Below, one piece after another: positions 1 through 5,319 of a stretch of DNA of 5,445 bases. The notes below the pieces were generated by a model. The model had not been told where the DNA came from and made no database searches. It saw only the letters and a program-made list of their open reading frames with translations. A program made the translations under genes and the position numbers. Each line of letters starts with the position of its first letter. Positions within the stretch are counted from its first letter, which is position 1. This DNA is from SFTH01 sp051878085 (GTDB taxonomy: Bacteria; Bacillota; Clostridia; Christensenellales; Aristaeellaceae), in contig JBJEJN010000207.1 in the NCBI GenBank assembly GCA_051878085.1, positions 1 to 5,445 of the forward strand. The letters run 5' to 3'.

Positions 1-633
1 GAAGATGCAGCTCACCAGCACCAGCGCGGCGATGAGCATTGCGCCCATCACGCTCTTCTTCTCCGGAGCCTTGCCGCCGGCCGGCTCCGTGAGGCCGATC
101 TGGCGCAGCGCACGGGAGACGGGCTTGTAGATCAGCATGGCGATGGCGGCGTTCAGCGCAGATTTGATCAGGTTGAAGGGCAGGAACACCGGCACCAGCA
201 TCGCCGCGACGGCCTCGCGGGGCATGCCCATGTAATACGGCGTGATAAAGTAGTTCCACAGCAGCATCAGCGCGGTCATCACCAGCGCGCCCAGCACCAG
301 GCCCACCGCCGCGCCCCGCAGGCTGTGGCGCTTCTTGTACACGAATGCCGCCGTGCAGGCGAAGCCCGCGCTGGACAGCACGTTCATGATCAGGCCGATG
401 ATGCCCGTGGAGCTGACGGTGAGCATCTCAATGGCGGATACCACGAAGGTCACCAGCAGCGCAGGCATCGGCCCCAGAATGAAGCCGCAGATCACCAGGA
501 TCACGTCCTTGGGATCGTACTTGAGGAAGTCCACGCTGGAGATCGGAAAGCGGCCAACCAGCATCACGATGTAGGCCAGCGCGGCGAACATCGCCATGAG
601 TGTCAGTCTGTGCGTCTTGTTTTTTACGGTCAT
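1..633 (-). CDS. ribU: Riboflavin ECF transporter S component RibU (3' end cut by window edge)
   Basis: RibU is the membrane substrate-binding subunit of an energy-coupling-factor transporter. It captures riboflavin and works with the shared EcfA/A'/T module, which is not in this window. The frame is open from ATG at 633 to base 1, giving 211 residues without a stop. GGAGGTG at 641-647 lies 7 nt before the ATG and fixes the start. Hydrophobic segments lie at about residues 10-28, 43-72, 76-99, 105-130 and 143-172. Family hallmarks are FLKYDPKD (36-43), the segment SSTGIIGLIMN (74-84) and PFNLIK (152-157). The FMN riboswitch directly upstream supports the assignment strongly. After a charged linker (residues 183-194) a further hydrophobic stretch begins at 195 and continues off the window. 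This goes beyond the six-helix core I expect, so the protein is probably longer than the roughly 190-residue Bacillus form. Confidence 0.93.
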   Translation of the reverse strand, partial: MTVKNKTHRLTLMAMFAALAYIVMLVGRFPISSVDFLKYDPKDVILVICGFILGPMPALLVTFVVSAIEMLTVSSTGIIGLIMNVLSSAGFACTAAFVYKKRHSLRGAAVGLVLGALVMTALMLLWNYFITPYYMGMPREAVAAMLVPVFLPFNLIKSALNAAIAMLIYKPVSRALRQIGLTEPAGGKAPEKKSVMGAMLIAALVLVSCIF

Positions 634-677
634 GGTTCAACACCTCCATGTTGTCGCGGCGAGGTTCGCATTTCACC

Positions 678-707
678 AAAAAACGCCCCGAACAGACGTT
701 CGGGGCG
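678..707 (-). terminator. Intrinsic terminator of the FMN riboswitch (attenuator)
   Basis: On the minus strand a perfect 10-bp GC-rich stem (arms 698-707 and 684-693) closes a 4-nt loop and is followed at once by six T residues (683-678). It lies between the FMN aptamer and the ribU ribosome binding site. It is therefore best read as the regulated terminator of the riboswitch: FMN binding should favour termination before ribU. I could not identify a clean antiterminator that pairs with its 5' arm. Confidence 0.93.
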
Positions 708-740
708 AAAAACAAGCAGGCGAAAAAACGGACTTCGCGC

Positions 741-847
741 CTTCTTTCATCCGGACTGTTACGGTCGGTACCGGAGTTTCACCGGTTCATGCGCCATCGG
801 CGCGCGCGGACTATACCGCCGGTCGGGAATTGCACCCTGCCCTGAAG
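741..847 (-). ncRNA. FMN riboswitch aptamer (RFN element)
   Basis: On the minus strand the conserved RFN blocks occur in order: GGGCAGGGTG, ATTCCCGACCGGCGGT, AGTCCGCG, ACCGGTGAAACTCCGGTACC followed by GAC, and AGTCCGGATGAAAG. The ends pair as CTTC/GAAG, forming helix P1. The variable hairpin is a GC-rich stem (GCGCGCC...GGCGC-type arms). The RNA binds flavin mononucleotide. With the terminator at 678-707 downstream it should shut off ribU when FMN is plentiful. The family identification is near certain. The mode (transcription attenuation rather than translation control) is inferred from the terminator. Confidence 0.97.
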
Positions 848-862
848 ACATGCTCCGTTCGT

Positions 863-891
863 AATATATACCTGCGGGGCGCAATTGTCAA
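863..891 (-). promoter_or_regulatory. Sigma-A-type promoter of the riboswitch-ribU transcript
   Basis: On the minus strand a perfect -35 TTGACA (886-891), a 17-bp spacer and a -10 TATATT (863-868, five of six consensus bases) lie just upstream of the FMN aptamer. Transcription should begin around 855-857, giving a leader of about 10 nt before the riboswitch. Confidence 0.88.
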
Positions 892-934
892 TCCAGTGGG
901 ATGAGAAGCCATAAAAATATAACATTTCGGCAGA

Positions 935-963
935 TTGACAAGACCTGCAATTGGCGCTAGACT
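935..963 (+). promoter_or_regulatory. Sigma-A-type promoter of the UPF0126/TRIC gene
   Basis: On the plus strand there is TTGACA (935-940), a 17-bp spacer and TAGACT (958-963, four of six consensus bases). It points away from the ribU promoter, whose -35 element is 43 bp to the left. The predicted start near 970 leaves a short leader of about 24 nt with no room for a riboswitch. Confidence 0.7.
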
Positions 964-993
964 GCCTTATAGCGCTTTCCGGAGGATGCAGAT

Positions 994-1638
994 GTGGAAG
1001 TAATGGATGTACTCTTTTCGATTTTTGAACTGCTGGGCACGGTGGCCTTCGCCGTATCGGGGGCGATGGAAGGCGTGCGGCACAAAATGGACCTGTTCGG
1101 CGTGACGATGCTGGGCCTGGTGACGGCCATCGGCGGCGGCGTGCTGCGGGACCTGATGATCGGTCAGATTCCACCGCGGGTGTTCCTGAACTCCCGCTGC
1201 GCGGTGCTGGCGATTCTGGTGGCGCTGGCGGTGTTCATCATCCTGAAGCTGACCCAGGAGCGCAAGCCGAAAGCCTTCGCCCAGCTGCGGGAGAAGCTGT
1301 ACTTCCTCTCGGACACGCTGGGACTGGCCGCGTTCACGGTGCTGGGCATCGAATCGGCGGGCCCGGGCAGGAACACGGGGCTCTTGCTGTTCGTGGGCAT
1401 GATCACCGGCGTGGGCGGCGGCGTGCTGCGGGACGTGCTGGCTGGCAGCGTGCCCAGCATCTTCCGCAAGCACATCTACGCCCTGGCCTCCCTGGCCGGC
1501 GCGCTGGCCGACGTGCTGCTGATGCGCATCCTGCCCGCCGAGATCGCCATGCTTGCCGGCTTCGGCGTGGTGGCGCTCATCCGCATCGTCGCCGCGCACT
1601 ACAAGTGGAACCTGCCGCACATCGATCTGGAGGAATGA
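994..1638 (+). CDS. UPF0126/TRIC-family membrane protein (trimeric cation channel or glycine transporter family)
   Basis: This 214-residue integral membrane protein has the internal duplication typical of UPF0126 (YadS/YicG) proteins. Each half carries the signature GGGVLRD, at residues 47-53 and 141-147, inside hydrophobic helices. About seven membrane segments are expected (roughly 5-23, 34-57, 68-86, 105-119, 128-146, 159-178, 181-200), and the length is normal for the family. Family knowledge: archaeal and bacterial TRIC homologues form trimeric potassium-permeable channels, while some UPF0126 members have been linked genetically to glycine uptake. The sequence does not decide between these. 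The start is GTG at 994 because GGAGG (981-985) lies 8 nt before it. The in-frame ATG at 1003 would be 17 nt away and is less likely. The gene diverges from ribU and has its own promoter. Confidence 0.9.
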   Translation: MEVMDVLFSIFELLGTVAFAVSGAMEGVRHKMDLFGVTMLGLVTAIGGGVLRDLMIGQIPPRVFLNSRCAVLAILVALAVFIILKLTQERKPKAFAQLREKLYFLSDTLGLAAFTVLGIESAGPGRNTGLLLFVGMITGVGGGVLRDVLAGSVPSIFRKHIYALASLAGALADVLLMRILPAEIAMLAGFGVVALIRIVAAHYKWNLPHIDLEE

Positions 1639-1657
1639 GGCTCCTGCATAAGAATTG

Positions 1658-1682
1658 TCCCCCGGGCGCGAAACCCGGGGGA
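1658..1682. terminator. GC-rich hairpin between convergent genes, probable bidirectional terminator
   Basis: A 9-bp stem (1658-1666 with 1674-1682, core CCCCCGGG/CCCGGGGG) with a 7-nt loop lies 19 nt after the TRIC-family stop and 21 nt after the stop of the opposing SH3b gene. The T-tracts are poor on both sides (TATTTCTG on plus, ACAATTCTT on minus). Position and stem strength suggest a terminator for both genes, but efficiency is uncertain. Confidence 0.6.
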
Positions 1683-1703
1683 TATTTCTGGATATGAATT
1701 CCG

Positions 1704-2189
1704 TCAGAATACCTTCTTGAGGGAGCTGAGCTTCATATAGCCGCTCTTGCCGGTCATGCTCTTAACCTGCGCCCAGCTGCCGTTGGTCTTGTACACCAGC
1801 ACGTACACGCCTTCCTTGATCGTGCTGCTCTTGCGCAGGGAGTTGCCGGAGCGCTTGTACAGCGTGGTGGAACCCCTCGTCACATACACCTGATCCGCGC
1901 GCACCGCGCCGTAGCTGGACAAAAAGCGCTTGTACACATAGCCCGTCTCGCCGTCGGTGGTGCACACCTTGCAGTAGGCGCCGTCGGTCTTGTTCAGATA
2001 GAGCACCTTCGTGCCCTTGTCCAGCGTGGTGATGATCGCGCCGGAAGCGCCCGTGCGCAAGCGCGCCTGATCCACGTTGATCTTCAGAATCTTGGCCGTC
2101 TTGGCTGCAGCAAAAGCACTCAACGGAGCCAAAGTCAGCACCAGAATCAGTGCCAGGCACAGGATGGATTTCCAGAGATTCCGCTTCAT
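1704..2189 (-). CDS. Secreted protein with two SH3b-like domains
   Basis: This is a 161-residue exported protein. Residues 1-28 form a classical signal peptide: basic KRNLWK, a leucine-rich core, and a probable cleavage after AFA (residues 25-27). The mature part resembles two bacterial SH3 (SH3b) repeats, at about 34-92 and 98-160. The first contains the typical ARLRTGAS and ITTLDKGTKV pattern and ends in GYVYKRFLS. The second has TTLYKRSGNS, VYVLVYKTNGSWAQVKS and GYMKLSSL. SH3b domains usually bind cell-wall peptides and target enzymes to peptidoglycan, but no hydrolase domain is fused here. The mature protein is rich in Lys/Arg, which would suit binding to an anionic wall. GGGAGGTG (2197-2204) lies 7 nt before the ATG. 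The partner or substrate is unknown. Confidence 0.85.
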   Translation of the reverse strand: MKRNLWKSILCLALILVLTLAPLSAFAAAKTAKILKINVDQARLRTGASGAIITTLDKGTKVLYLNKTDGAYCKVCTTDGETGYVYKRFLSSYGAVRADQVYVTRGSTTLYKRSGNSLRKSSTIKEGVYVLVYKTNGSWAQVKSMTGKSGYMKLSSLKKVF

Positions 2190-2218
2190 ACCAACGCACC
2201 TCCCATGATGTGTAACCT

Positions 2219-2247
2219 ATTCTACCATATTTTCGTGCTCCACGCAA
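2219..2247 (-). promoter_or_regulatory. Promoter with extended -10 for the SH3b gene
   Basis: On the minus strand TAGAAT (2219-2224) is preceded by TGG, giving an extended -10 (TGn). A weak -35 TTGCGT (2242-2247) is 17 bp away. It lies in an AT-rich gap between the SH3b gene and the upstream COG0523-like gene, so the SH3b gene is probably transcribed on its own. I see no convincing terminator for the upstream gene in 2225-2285, so read-through is possible. Confidence 0.6.
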
Positions 2248-2285
2248 GCGAATTGAAACAATTTTGTGATAATTTTTGTAACAAA

Positions 2286-3230
2286 TCAGTTGGTGAAGTA
2301 CACCAGCTCCTCCTCCGGAGGCTCGGCGGGCACGATGCTCTCCTCGATGAGGATGATTGCGTCGCGACCGTGCAGCGGACTGAAGCCCGCCTCGGCCTTG
2401 GCGGTGAGGTAGATCCAATCGTTGGTGTCGGGCTCCTTCGCGCCGTACTTGCAAAGGAAGCCGATGCCGCCGATGTCGTCCACGCAGCAGGTCATGGCGT
2501 GGCGACCGAACACGAAGCACTTCTTGGGCATGTCCTGCATGCGGAAGGCGCGCCCCTTGGCATGGATGCGCTTGCCGTCGTAGCGCTCGGGATGCTCCAT
2601 GGCGTCCAGATAGAAGATGCCGAACTCGGTGTCGCCGATCTCGATGGGGTCGGCCTTGACGTCGTAGGGCAGATCCTCGTCGGCCACGCCGTCGTCCATG
2701 GTGCCGTCAGTGTTCTCGAAAAAGATGCGGGCGGTGTTGTTCATCGCCAGCACGGCCCTGCGCCACTTGCTCTTGGGCATGTCCTGGTTGCAGCGGTTGA
2801 AGATGATCAGATCGCCCTCCTGGATGCCATCGGCCATGAACTTGCGCATGTTGGTGAGGTAGAGCTCAAAGGTGGTGGCGTCGATCAGGGTGATGATCTG
2901 CGCCAGCTCCCAGTTCTTCGGCTTCCTGGCCTTGTACAGCGTCTCCATCATCCAGGTGGAATTGTACTCGATCAGCACGCGCTCCGGGCGATACTGCTTG
3001 TCCAGCTTCACCAGCACGTCGCCGCTCAGCTCACTGGAGGACTCCATCGTGACCATCACGGTGTTGGTGCGCCTGAGCAGCTCGGGATCGTACTCCTCCT
3101 CGCCCTCCTCGCACACCAGCAGCAGCGTGCGCTCGCCCTCGGAAAAGCCCTCGTCGGCCAGCATCTCCTGCATGAACTTCGTCTTGCCGCTCTCCAGAAA
3201 GCCGGTTACGATGTATACTGCCGCGTCCAT
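2286..3230 (-). CDS. COG0523-like P-loop protein with C-terminal DUF1980/YcgQ-like domain
   Basis: This 314-residue protein has two parts. Residues 1 to about 180 form a divergent G3E (CobW/COG0523-type) nucleotide-binding domain. It has Walker A GFLESGKT (10-17), CEEGEEEYD (40-48) where the upstream paralogue has ENEYGEVGVD, and VLIEYN (85-90) where the paralogue has IIIEPSG. The CxCC metal motif is absent, and the NKxD position reads NRCN (145-148). Residues about 195-280 resemble the DUF1980/YcgQ (TIGR03943) C-terminal domain: YDGKRIHAKG (217-226), then FVFGRHAMTCCVDD (239-252) with the paired cysteines, then DWIYL. Family knowledge: YcgQ-type proteins usually accompany a YcgR-type permease and are associated with metal homeostasis; no permease is seen here. 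AAGGAG (3237-3242) overlaps the upstream stop and lies 6 nt before the ATG, so translation is probably coupled. A joint role in metal handling is inferred. Confidence 0.85.
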   Translation of the reverse strand: MDAAVYIVTGFLESGKTKFMQEMLADEGFSEGERTLLLVCEEGEEEYDPELLRRTNTVMVTMESSSELSGDVLVKLDKQYRPERVLIEYNSTWMMETLYKARKPKNWELAQIITLIDATTFELYLTNMRKFMADGIQEGDLIIFNRCNQDMPKSKWRRAVLAMNNTARIFFENTDGTMDDGVADEDLPYDVKADPIEIGDTEFGIFYLDAMEHPERYDGKRIHAKGRAFRMQDMPKKCFVFGRHAMTCCVDDIGGIGFLCKYGAKEPDTNDWIYLTAKAEAGFSPLHGRDAIILIEESIVPAEPPEEELVYFTN

Positions 3231-3240
3231 ACTCCGCTCC

Positions 3241-4518
3241 TTACAGGCCGAACAGCTCTTTGAGCGCGGCCTCGTTGATCTTCGTGCCGATCACGCACAG
3301 GCGGCCGGTGTAATCCGCGCTGCCGTAGCGCACGTCGGACTCGCCGGGCACGTAATCGAAGTGCAGCCACTTGCCGTCGGTGAGGGGCAGGATCCCCTTC
3401 GCGCGCAGGATGGAGCCGAAGCGCTTCTCGTCATCCAGCTCGTCCAGCGCGGCGCGAATCGCGGCCTCCTCGAACTTGCGCGGGGTCTCCACGCCGATGT
3501 TCTGGAACACCTCGTCCGCGTGGTGGTGGCCGTGGTGGTCGTGGTGACAGCCGCAGGTGCAGCCGTCGCCGTGGTCATGGTCATGATGGTGCTCATGGTC
3601 GTGATCGTGGTCGCAGCACTCATGCTCGTGGTCATGATCGCACTCGTCGTGGTCGTGATGGTGCTCATGGTCATGGTCACAGCACTCGTCGTGGTCGTGA
3701 TGGTGCTCATGGTCATGATCGCAGCACTCGTCGTGGTCATGGTGGTGCTCGTGGTCGTGATCGCAGCACTCGTCGTGGTCGTGATGGTGCTCGTGGTCGT
3801 GATCGCAGCACTCGTCGTGGTCATGGTGATGCTCGTGGTCATGATCGCAGCACTCGTCATGGTCATGATGGTGCTCATGCTCGTGGGCGTGGCGCACCAC
3901 CTCGTCGGTACTCAGCAGGCTCTCGGCGCTCTCGATCACGTCCAGCATCTGCTGGCTGGTCAGCTCGTCCCAGGGCGTGGTGATGATGCGGGCGTGTTCG
4001 TTGTACTCGCGCAGGAGGTTGACGCACTTCTCGATGCGCTCCTCGGTGGTGTTCTGGGTGCGGCTGAGGATGATGGTCTCGGCGTTCTCGATCTGGTCGA
4101 TGAAGAACTCGCCGAAGTTCTTGGCGTACATGCGGCACTTGCCGACATCGGCAACGGTGGCGCTGCCCTCGAGGGTGATTTCGTGGCTGTCCATCATGTC
4201 CACCACCACGCGGCGGATGTCGGAGAGCTTGCCCACGCCGGAGGGCTCGATGATGATGCGGTCGGGATGATAGGTGTCGATCAGCTCGTCCAGCGCGCGG
4301 CTGAAGTCGCCCACCAGCGTGCAGCAGATGCAGCCGGAGTTCAGCTCGGTGATCTGGATGCCGGAATCGCGCATGAAGCCACTGTCCACGCCGACCTCGC
4401 CGTATTCGTTCTCCAGCAGAACCACCTTTTCGCTGCCGAACGCGCCGCCCAGCAGCTTCTTGATCAGCGTGGTCTTGCCCGCGCCGAGGAAACCGGAAAT
4501 GATATTGATCTTCGTCAT
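3241..4518 (-). CDS. COG0523 (CobW/ZNG1-type) GTPase metallochaperone with giant His-rich insert
   Basis: This 425-residue G3E-family P-loop protein is a probable metal chaperone or metal-inserting NTPase. Visible motifs are Walker A GFLGAGKTT (9-17), ENEYGEVGVD (36-45), the family metal-site motif CICC (63-66) and IIIEPSG (88-94). The guanine-specificity site reads SRTQ (152-155) instead of NKxD. Residues about 210-333 form a His/Asp/Glu/Cys insert with about 55 His and 16 Cys by my count, built of 14-residue repeats and ending in CTCGCHHDHHGHHH. A CobW_C-type domain follows (about 335-425, containing RAKGILPLTDGKWLHFDYV). His-rich inserts at this place are known in COG0523 proteins linked to zinc, cobalt or nickel; zinc is the most likely metal but is not proven. 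AGGTGA (4526-4531) lies 7 nt before the ATG. It is the first gene of a two-gene unit, with 10 nt between its stop and the next ATG. Confidence 0.94.
   Translation of the reverse strand: MTKINIISGFLGAGKTTLIKKLLGGAFGSEKVVLLENEYGEVGVDSGFMRDSGIQITELNSGCICCTLVGDFSRALDELIDTYHPDRIIIEPSGVGKLSDIRRVVVDMMDSHEITLEGSATVADVGKCRMYAKNFGEFFIDQIENAETIILSRTQNTTEERIEKCVNLLREYNEHARIITTPWDELTSQQMLDVIESAESLLSTDEVVRHAHEHEHHHDHDECCDHDHEHHHDHDECCDHDHEHHHDHDECCDHDHEHHHDHDECCDHDHEHHHDHDECCDHDHEHHHDHDECDHDHEHECCDHDHDHEHHHDHDHGDGCTCGCHHDHHGHHHADEVFQNIGVETPRKFEEAAIRAALDELDDEKRFGSILRAKGILPLTDGKWLHFDYVPGESDVRYGSADYTGRLCVIGTKINEAALKELFGL
3571..3888 (-). repeat. 42-bp in-frame tandem repeats coding the His/Cys-rich metal-binding insert
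   Basis: The unit codes for DHDHEHHHDHDECC (14 codons). Unit 1 (3847-3888) is diverged at its start (AHEH). Units 2-5 (3679-3846) are identical in protein. Unit 6 (3640-3678) lacks one Cys codon. A 9-codon remnant (DHDHEHECC, 3613-3639) and a related DHDHDHEHHHDHDH block (3571-3612) follow. Differences between units 2-5 are silent T/C changes, in His codons and one Cys codon. All length changes are multiples of three. The array is a likely site of copy-number variation between strains and of assembly error. Confidence 0.95.
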
Positions 4519-4569
4519 GATTTACTCACCTGTCCTGTAACTGTACTTTGATTTTTTGCATACAATTCT

Positions 4570-4598
4570 ATGATAGCCACTGAAATTGCATTTGTCAC
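4570..4598 (-). promoter_or_regulatory. Promoter of the two-gene COG0523 unit
   Basis: On the minus strand GTGACA (4593-4598, five of six bases), a 17-bp spacer and TATCAT (4570-4575, five of six bases) lie upstream of the COG0523 GTPase, leaving an untranslated leader of about 45 nt. An overlapping alternative -10 is TAGAAT (4565-4570). An imperfect AT-rich inverted repeat surrounds the -10 (4557-4567 against 4584-4590), but I cannot match it to a known Zur or Fur box. Confidence 0.65.
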
Positions 4599-4631
4599 GC
4601 GCACACAGGAGATTTCATCAAATAATAACAT

Positions 4632-5102
4632 TCACTCCTCGGGTGCGCGCTTCCTGCGCCGGAGAAACCAGAGCAGCAGTATCGCCACAGCGACGCCCAG
4701 CAGCGCCCCGCCGGTGTCGATCAGCATGTCGCGGCCCTCGCAGCTGCGGCCCTCGGAGAACATCTGGTGCAGCTCGTTGCCCGCAGCCAGCGCCGTGCAC
4801 ACGATCACGGACAGCGCCGCGCCCGCGGTTTTGTCCCGGAAGCTCTCCGTCAGCGCCAGGCAGAGCAGAAAGCCCTCCAGTGCAAAGATGCTGAAGTGCG
4901 CCAGCTTGCGCAGCACGTGCTCCAGCTGATCCGGGGGAATGCGATTGAAGGGGAAGATTCCCCGCACAAAATCGGCGAGCGCACCGCTCAGTCTGCCGGA
5001 CTCCGCCGCGTTCTGCCCCGAAAAAAAGAACAGCACCGCGATCCAGCCGACCGCCAGCGCCCAGAACAGGATCAGCCGCAGCGCCTTGCGTTTTTTCTGC
5101 AT
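4632..5102 (-). CDS. VanZ-family membrane protein
   Basis: This 156-residue membrane protein has the VanZ-like pattern. An N-terminal helix (about 8-27) runs into FFFSGQNAAESGRLSG (25-40), matching the family's SSQ/S..LS region. KLAHFSIFALEG (66-77) follows in helix 2, with helix 3 at about 93-108. Then comes NELHQMFSEGRSCEGRDMLIDTGGALLG (109-136), the conserved D/N-E..Q.F...R...D...N/T..G block, and a last helix (132-147) with a basic tail. VanZ itself gives low-level teicoplanin resistance, but most VanZ-like proteins have no known role, so this should not be read as a resistance gene. The start is ATG 5102, with AAAGGAG (5109-5115) 6 nt upstream. The same frame is open to an ATG at 5183, but that reading would run through the -10 element and has no ribosome binding site I can support. 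No clear terminator follows its stop. Confidence 0.88.
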   Translation of the reverse strand: MQKKRKALRLILFWALAVGWIAVLFFFSGQNAAESGRLSGALADFVRGIFPFNRIPPDQLEHVLRKLAHFSIFALEGFLLCLALTESFRDKTAGAALSVIVCTALAAGNELHQMFSEGRSCEGRDMLIDTGGALLGVAVAILLLWFLRRRKRAPEE

Positions 5103-5132
5103 ATCGGACTCCTTTCGGATCGATTTCCTATC

Positions 5133-5159
5133 ATTATATCCCTTTGACGCAAAAAACAA
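5133..5159 (-). promoter_or_regulatory. Probable promoter of the VanZ-family gene
   Basis: On the minus strand a perfect TATAAT (5133-5138) lies 18 bp before the ribosome binding site. The best -35 candidate is TTGTTT (5154-5159), with a short 15-bp spacer; at 17 bp the hexamer is only GCTTGT. The -10 is convincing and the -35 is weak. Confidence 0.55.
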
Positions 5160-5192
5160 GCGTTTGGCTCCATCGCTTACCAAAATATAACA

Positions 5193-5233
5193 GGTGCTGT
5201 CTCAAAACATTCTCCTCGTTTCGAGACAGCACC
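5193..5233. repeat. Long inverted repeat (GGTGCTGTCTC / GAGACAGCACC)
   Basis: An 11-bp perfect stem (5193-5203 with 5223-5233) extends, after one mismatch, by 4 bp (AAAC/GTTT) around a 9-nt loop. On the minus strand it is followed by TGTTATATTTT, so it could terminate a minus-strand transcript arriving from beyond the right edge, just before the VanZ promoter. It could equally be a palindromic intergenic repeat or a mobile-element remnant. No T-run follows on the plus strand. Confidence 0.75.
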
Positions 5234-5240
5234 ACAATCG

Positions 5241-5274
5241 CCGTGCGGCGGGGTGAGGGCACCCCGCCCTACGG
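5241..5274. repeat. GC-rich palindromic intergenic repeat
   Basis: The core stem GGCGGGGTG (5247-5255) pairs with CACCCCGCC (5260-5268) across a 4-nt loop. After one mismatch the stem extends through a G-T pair and CCGT/ACGG to 5241 and 5274. The motif reads GTAGGGCGGGGTGCCCTCAC on the minus strand. It resembles the dispersed REP-like palindromes I associate with GC-rich gut Clostridia; that resemblance is recalled from pattern, not searched. Confidence 0.7.
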
Positions 5275-5319
5275 TGCGGAGCGAAGCCGGGCAGTGTTTT
5301 CAGAACCAAACGTAAGAAG

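Noticed and set aside
881..953. The CAATTG palindrome occurring in both divergent promoters (882-887 and 948-953) as a shared operator.
   Set aside because: It is only six bases, it sits at different positions relative to each promoter, and part of it is explained by the -35 element.
967..1620. A 217-codon minus-strand open frame inside the TRIC-family gene.
   Set aside because: It is rich in His, Gln and Arg with no recognisable motif, and opposes a plus-strand gene that has both GGGVLRD signatures and a promoter.
2248..2285. The AT-rich stretch after the second COG0523-like gene as an intrinsic terminator.
   Set aside because: Only short AT-rich pairings (such as AATTG/CAATT) can form, with no stable GC stem.
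2205..3263. A 352-codon plus-strand open frame over the second COG0523-like gene.
   Set aside because: The composition is of a low-complexity shadow type, it shows no domain, and it overlaps a minus-strand gene with a Walker A motif and a good ribosome binding site.
3571..3888. The regular 42-bp repeats considered as a CRISPR array or non-coding satellite.
   Set aside because: There are no spacers, the units are contiguous and in frame, and the reading frame continues into a normal C-terminal domain.
2872..4551. A 559-codon plus-strand open frame, rich in Val, Met and Ala in its middle, opposite the COG0523 genes.
   Set aside because: It is the antisense shadow of the His/Asp repeat: the complements of His and Asp codons (GTG, ATG, GTC, ATC) never form stops. 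It has no credible ribosome binding site, and the minus-strand proteins carry clear family motifs.
5103..5183. The upstream in-frame ATG at 5183 as the start of the VanZ-family protein.
   Set aside because: It would add 27 polar residues translated through the -10 region, with no ribosome binding site, whereas ATG 5102 has AAAGGAG at 6 nt and begins with the expected helix.
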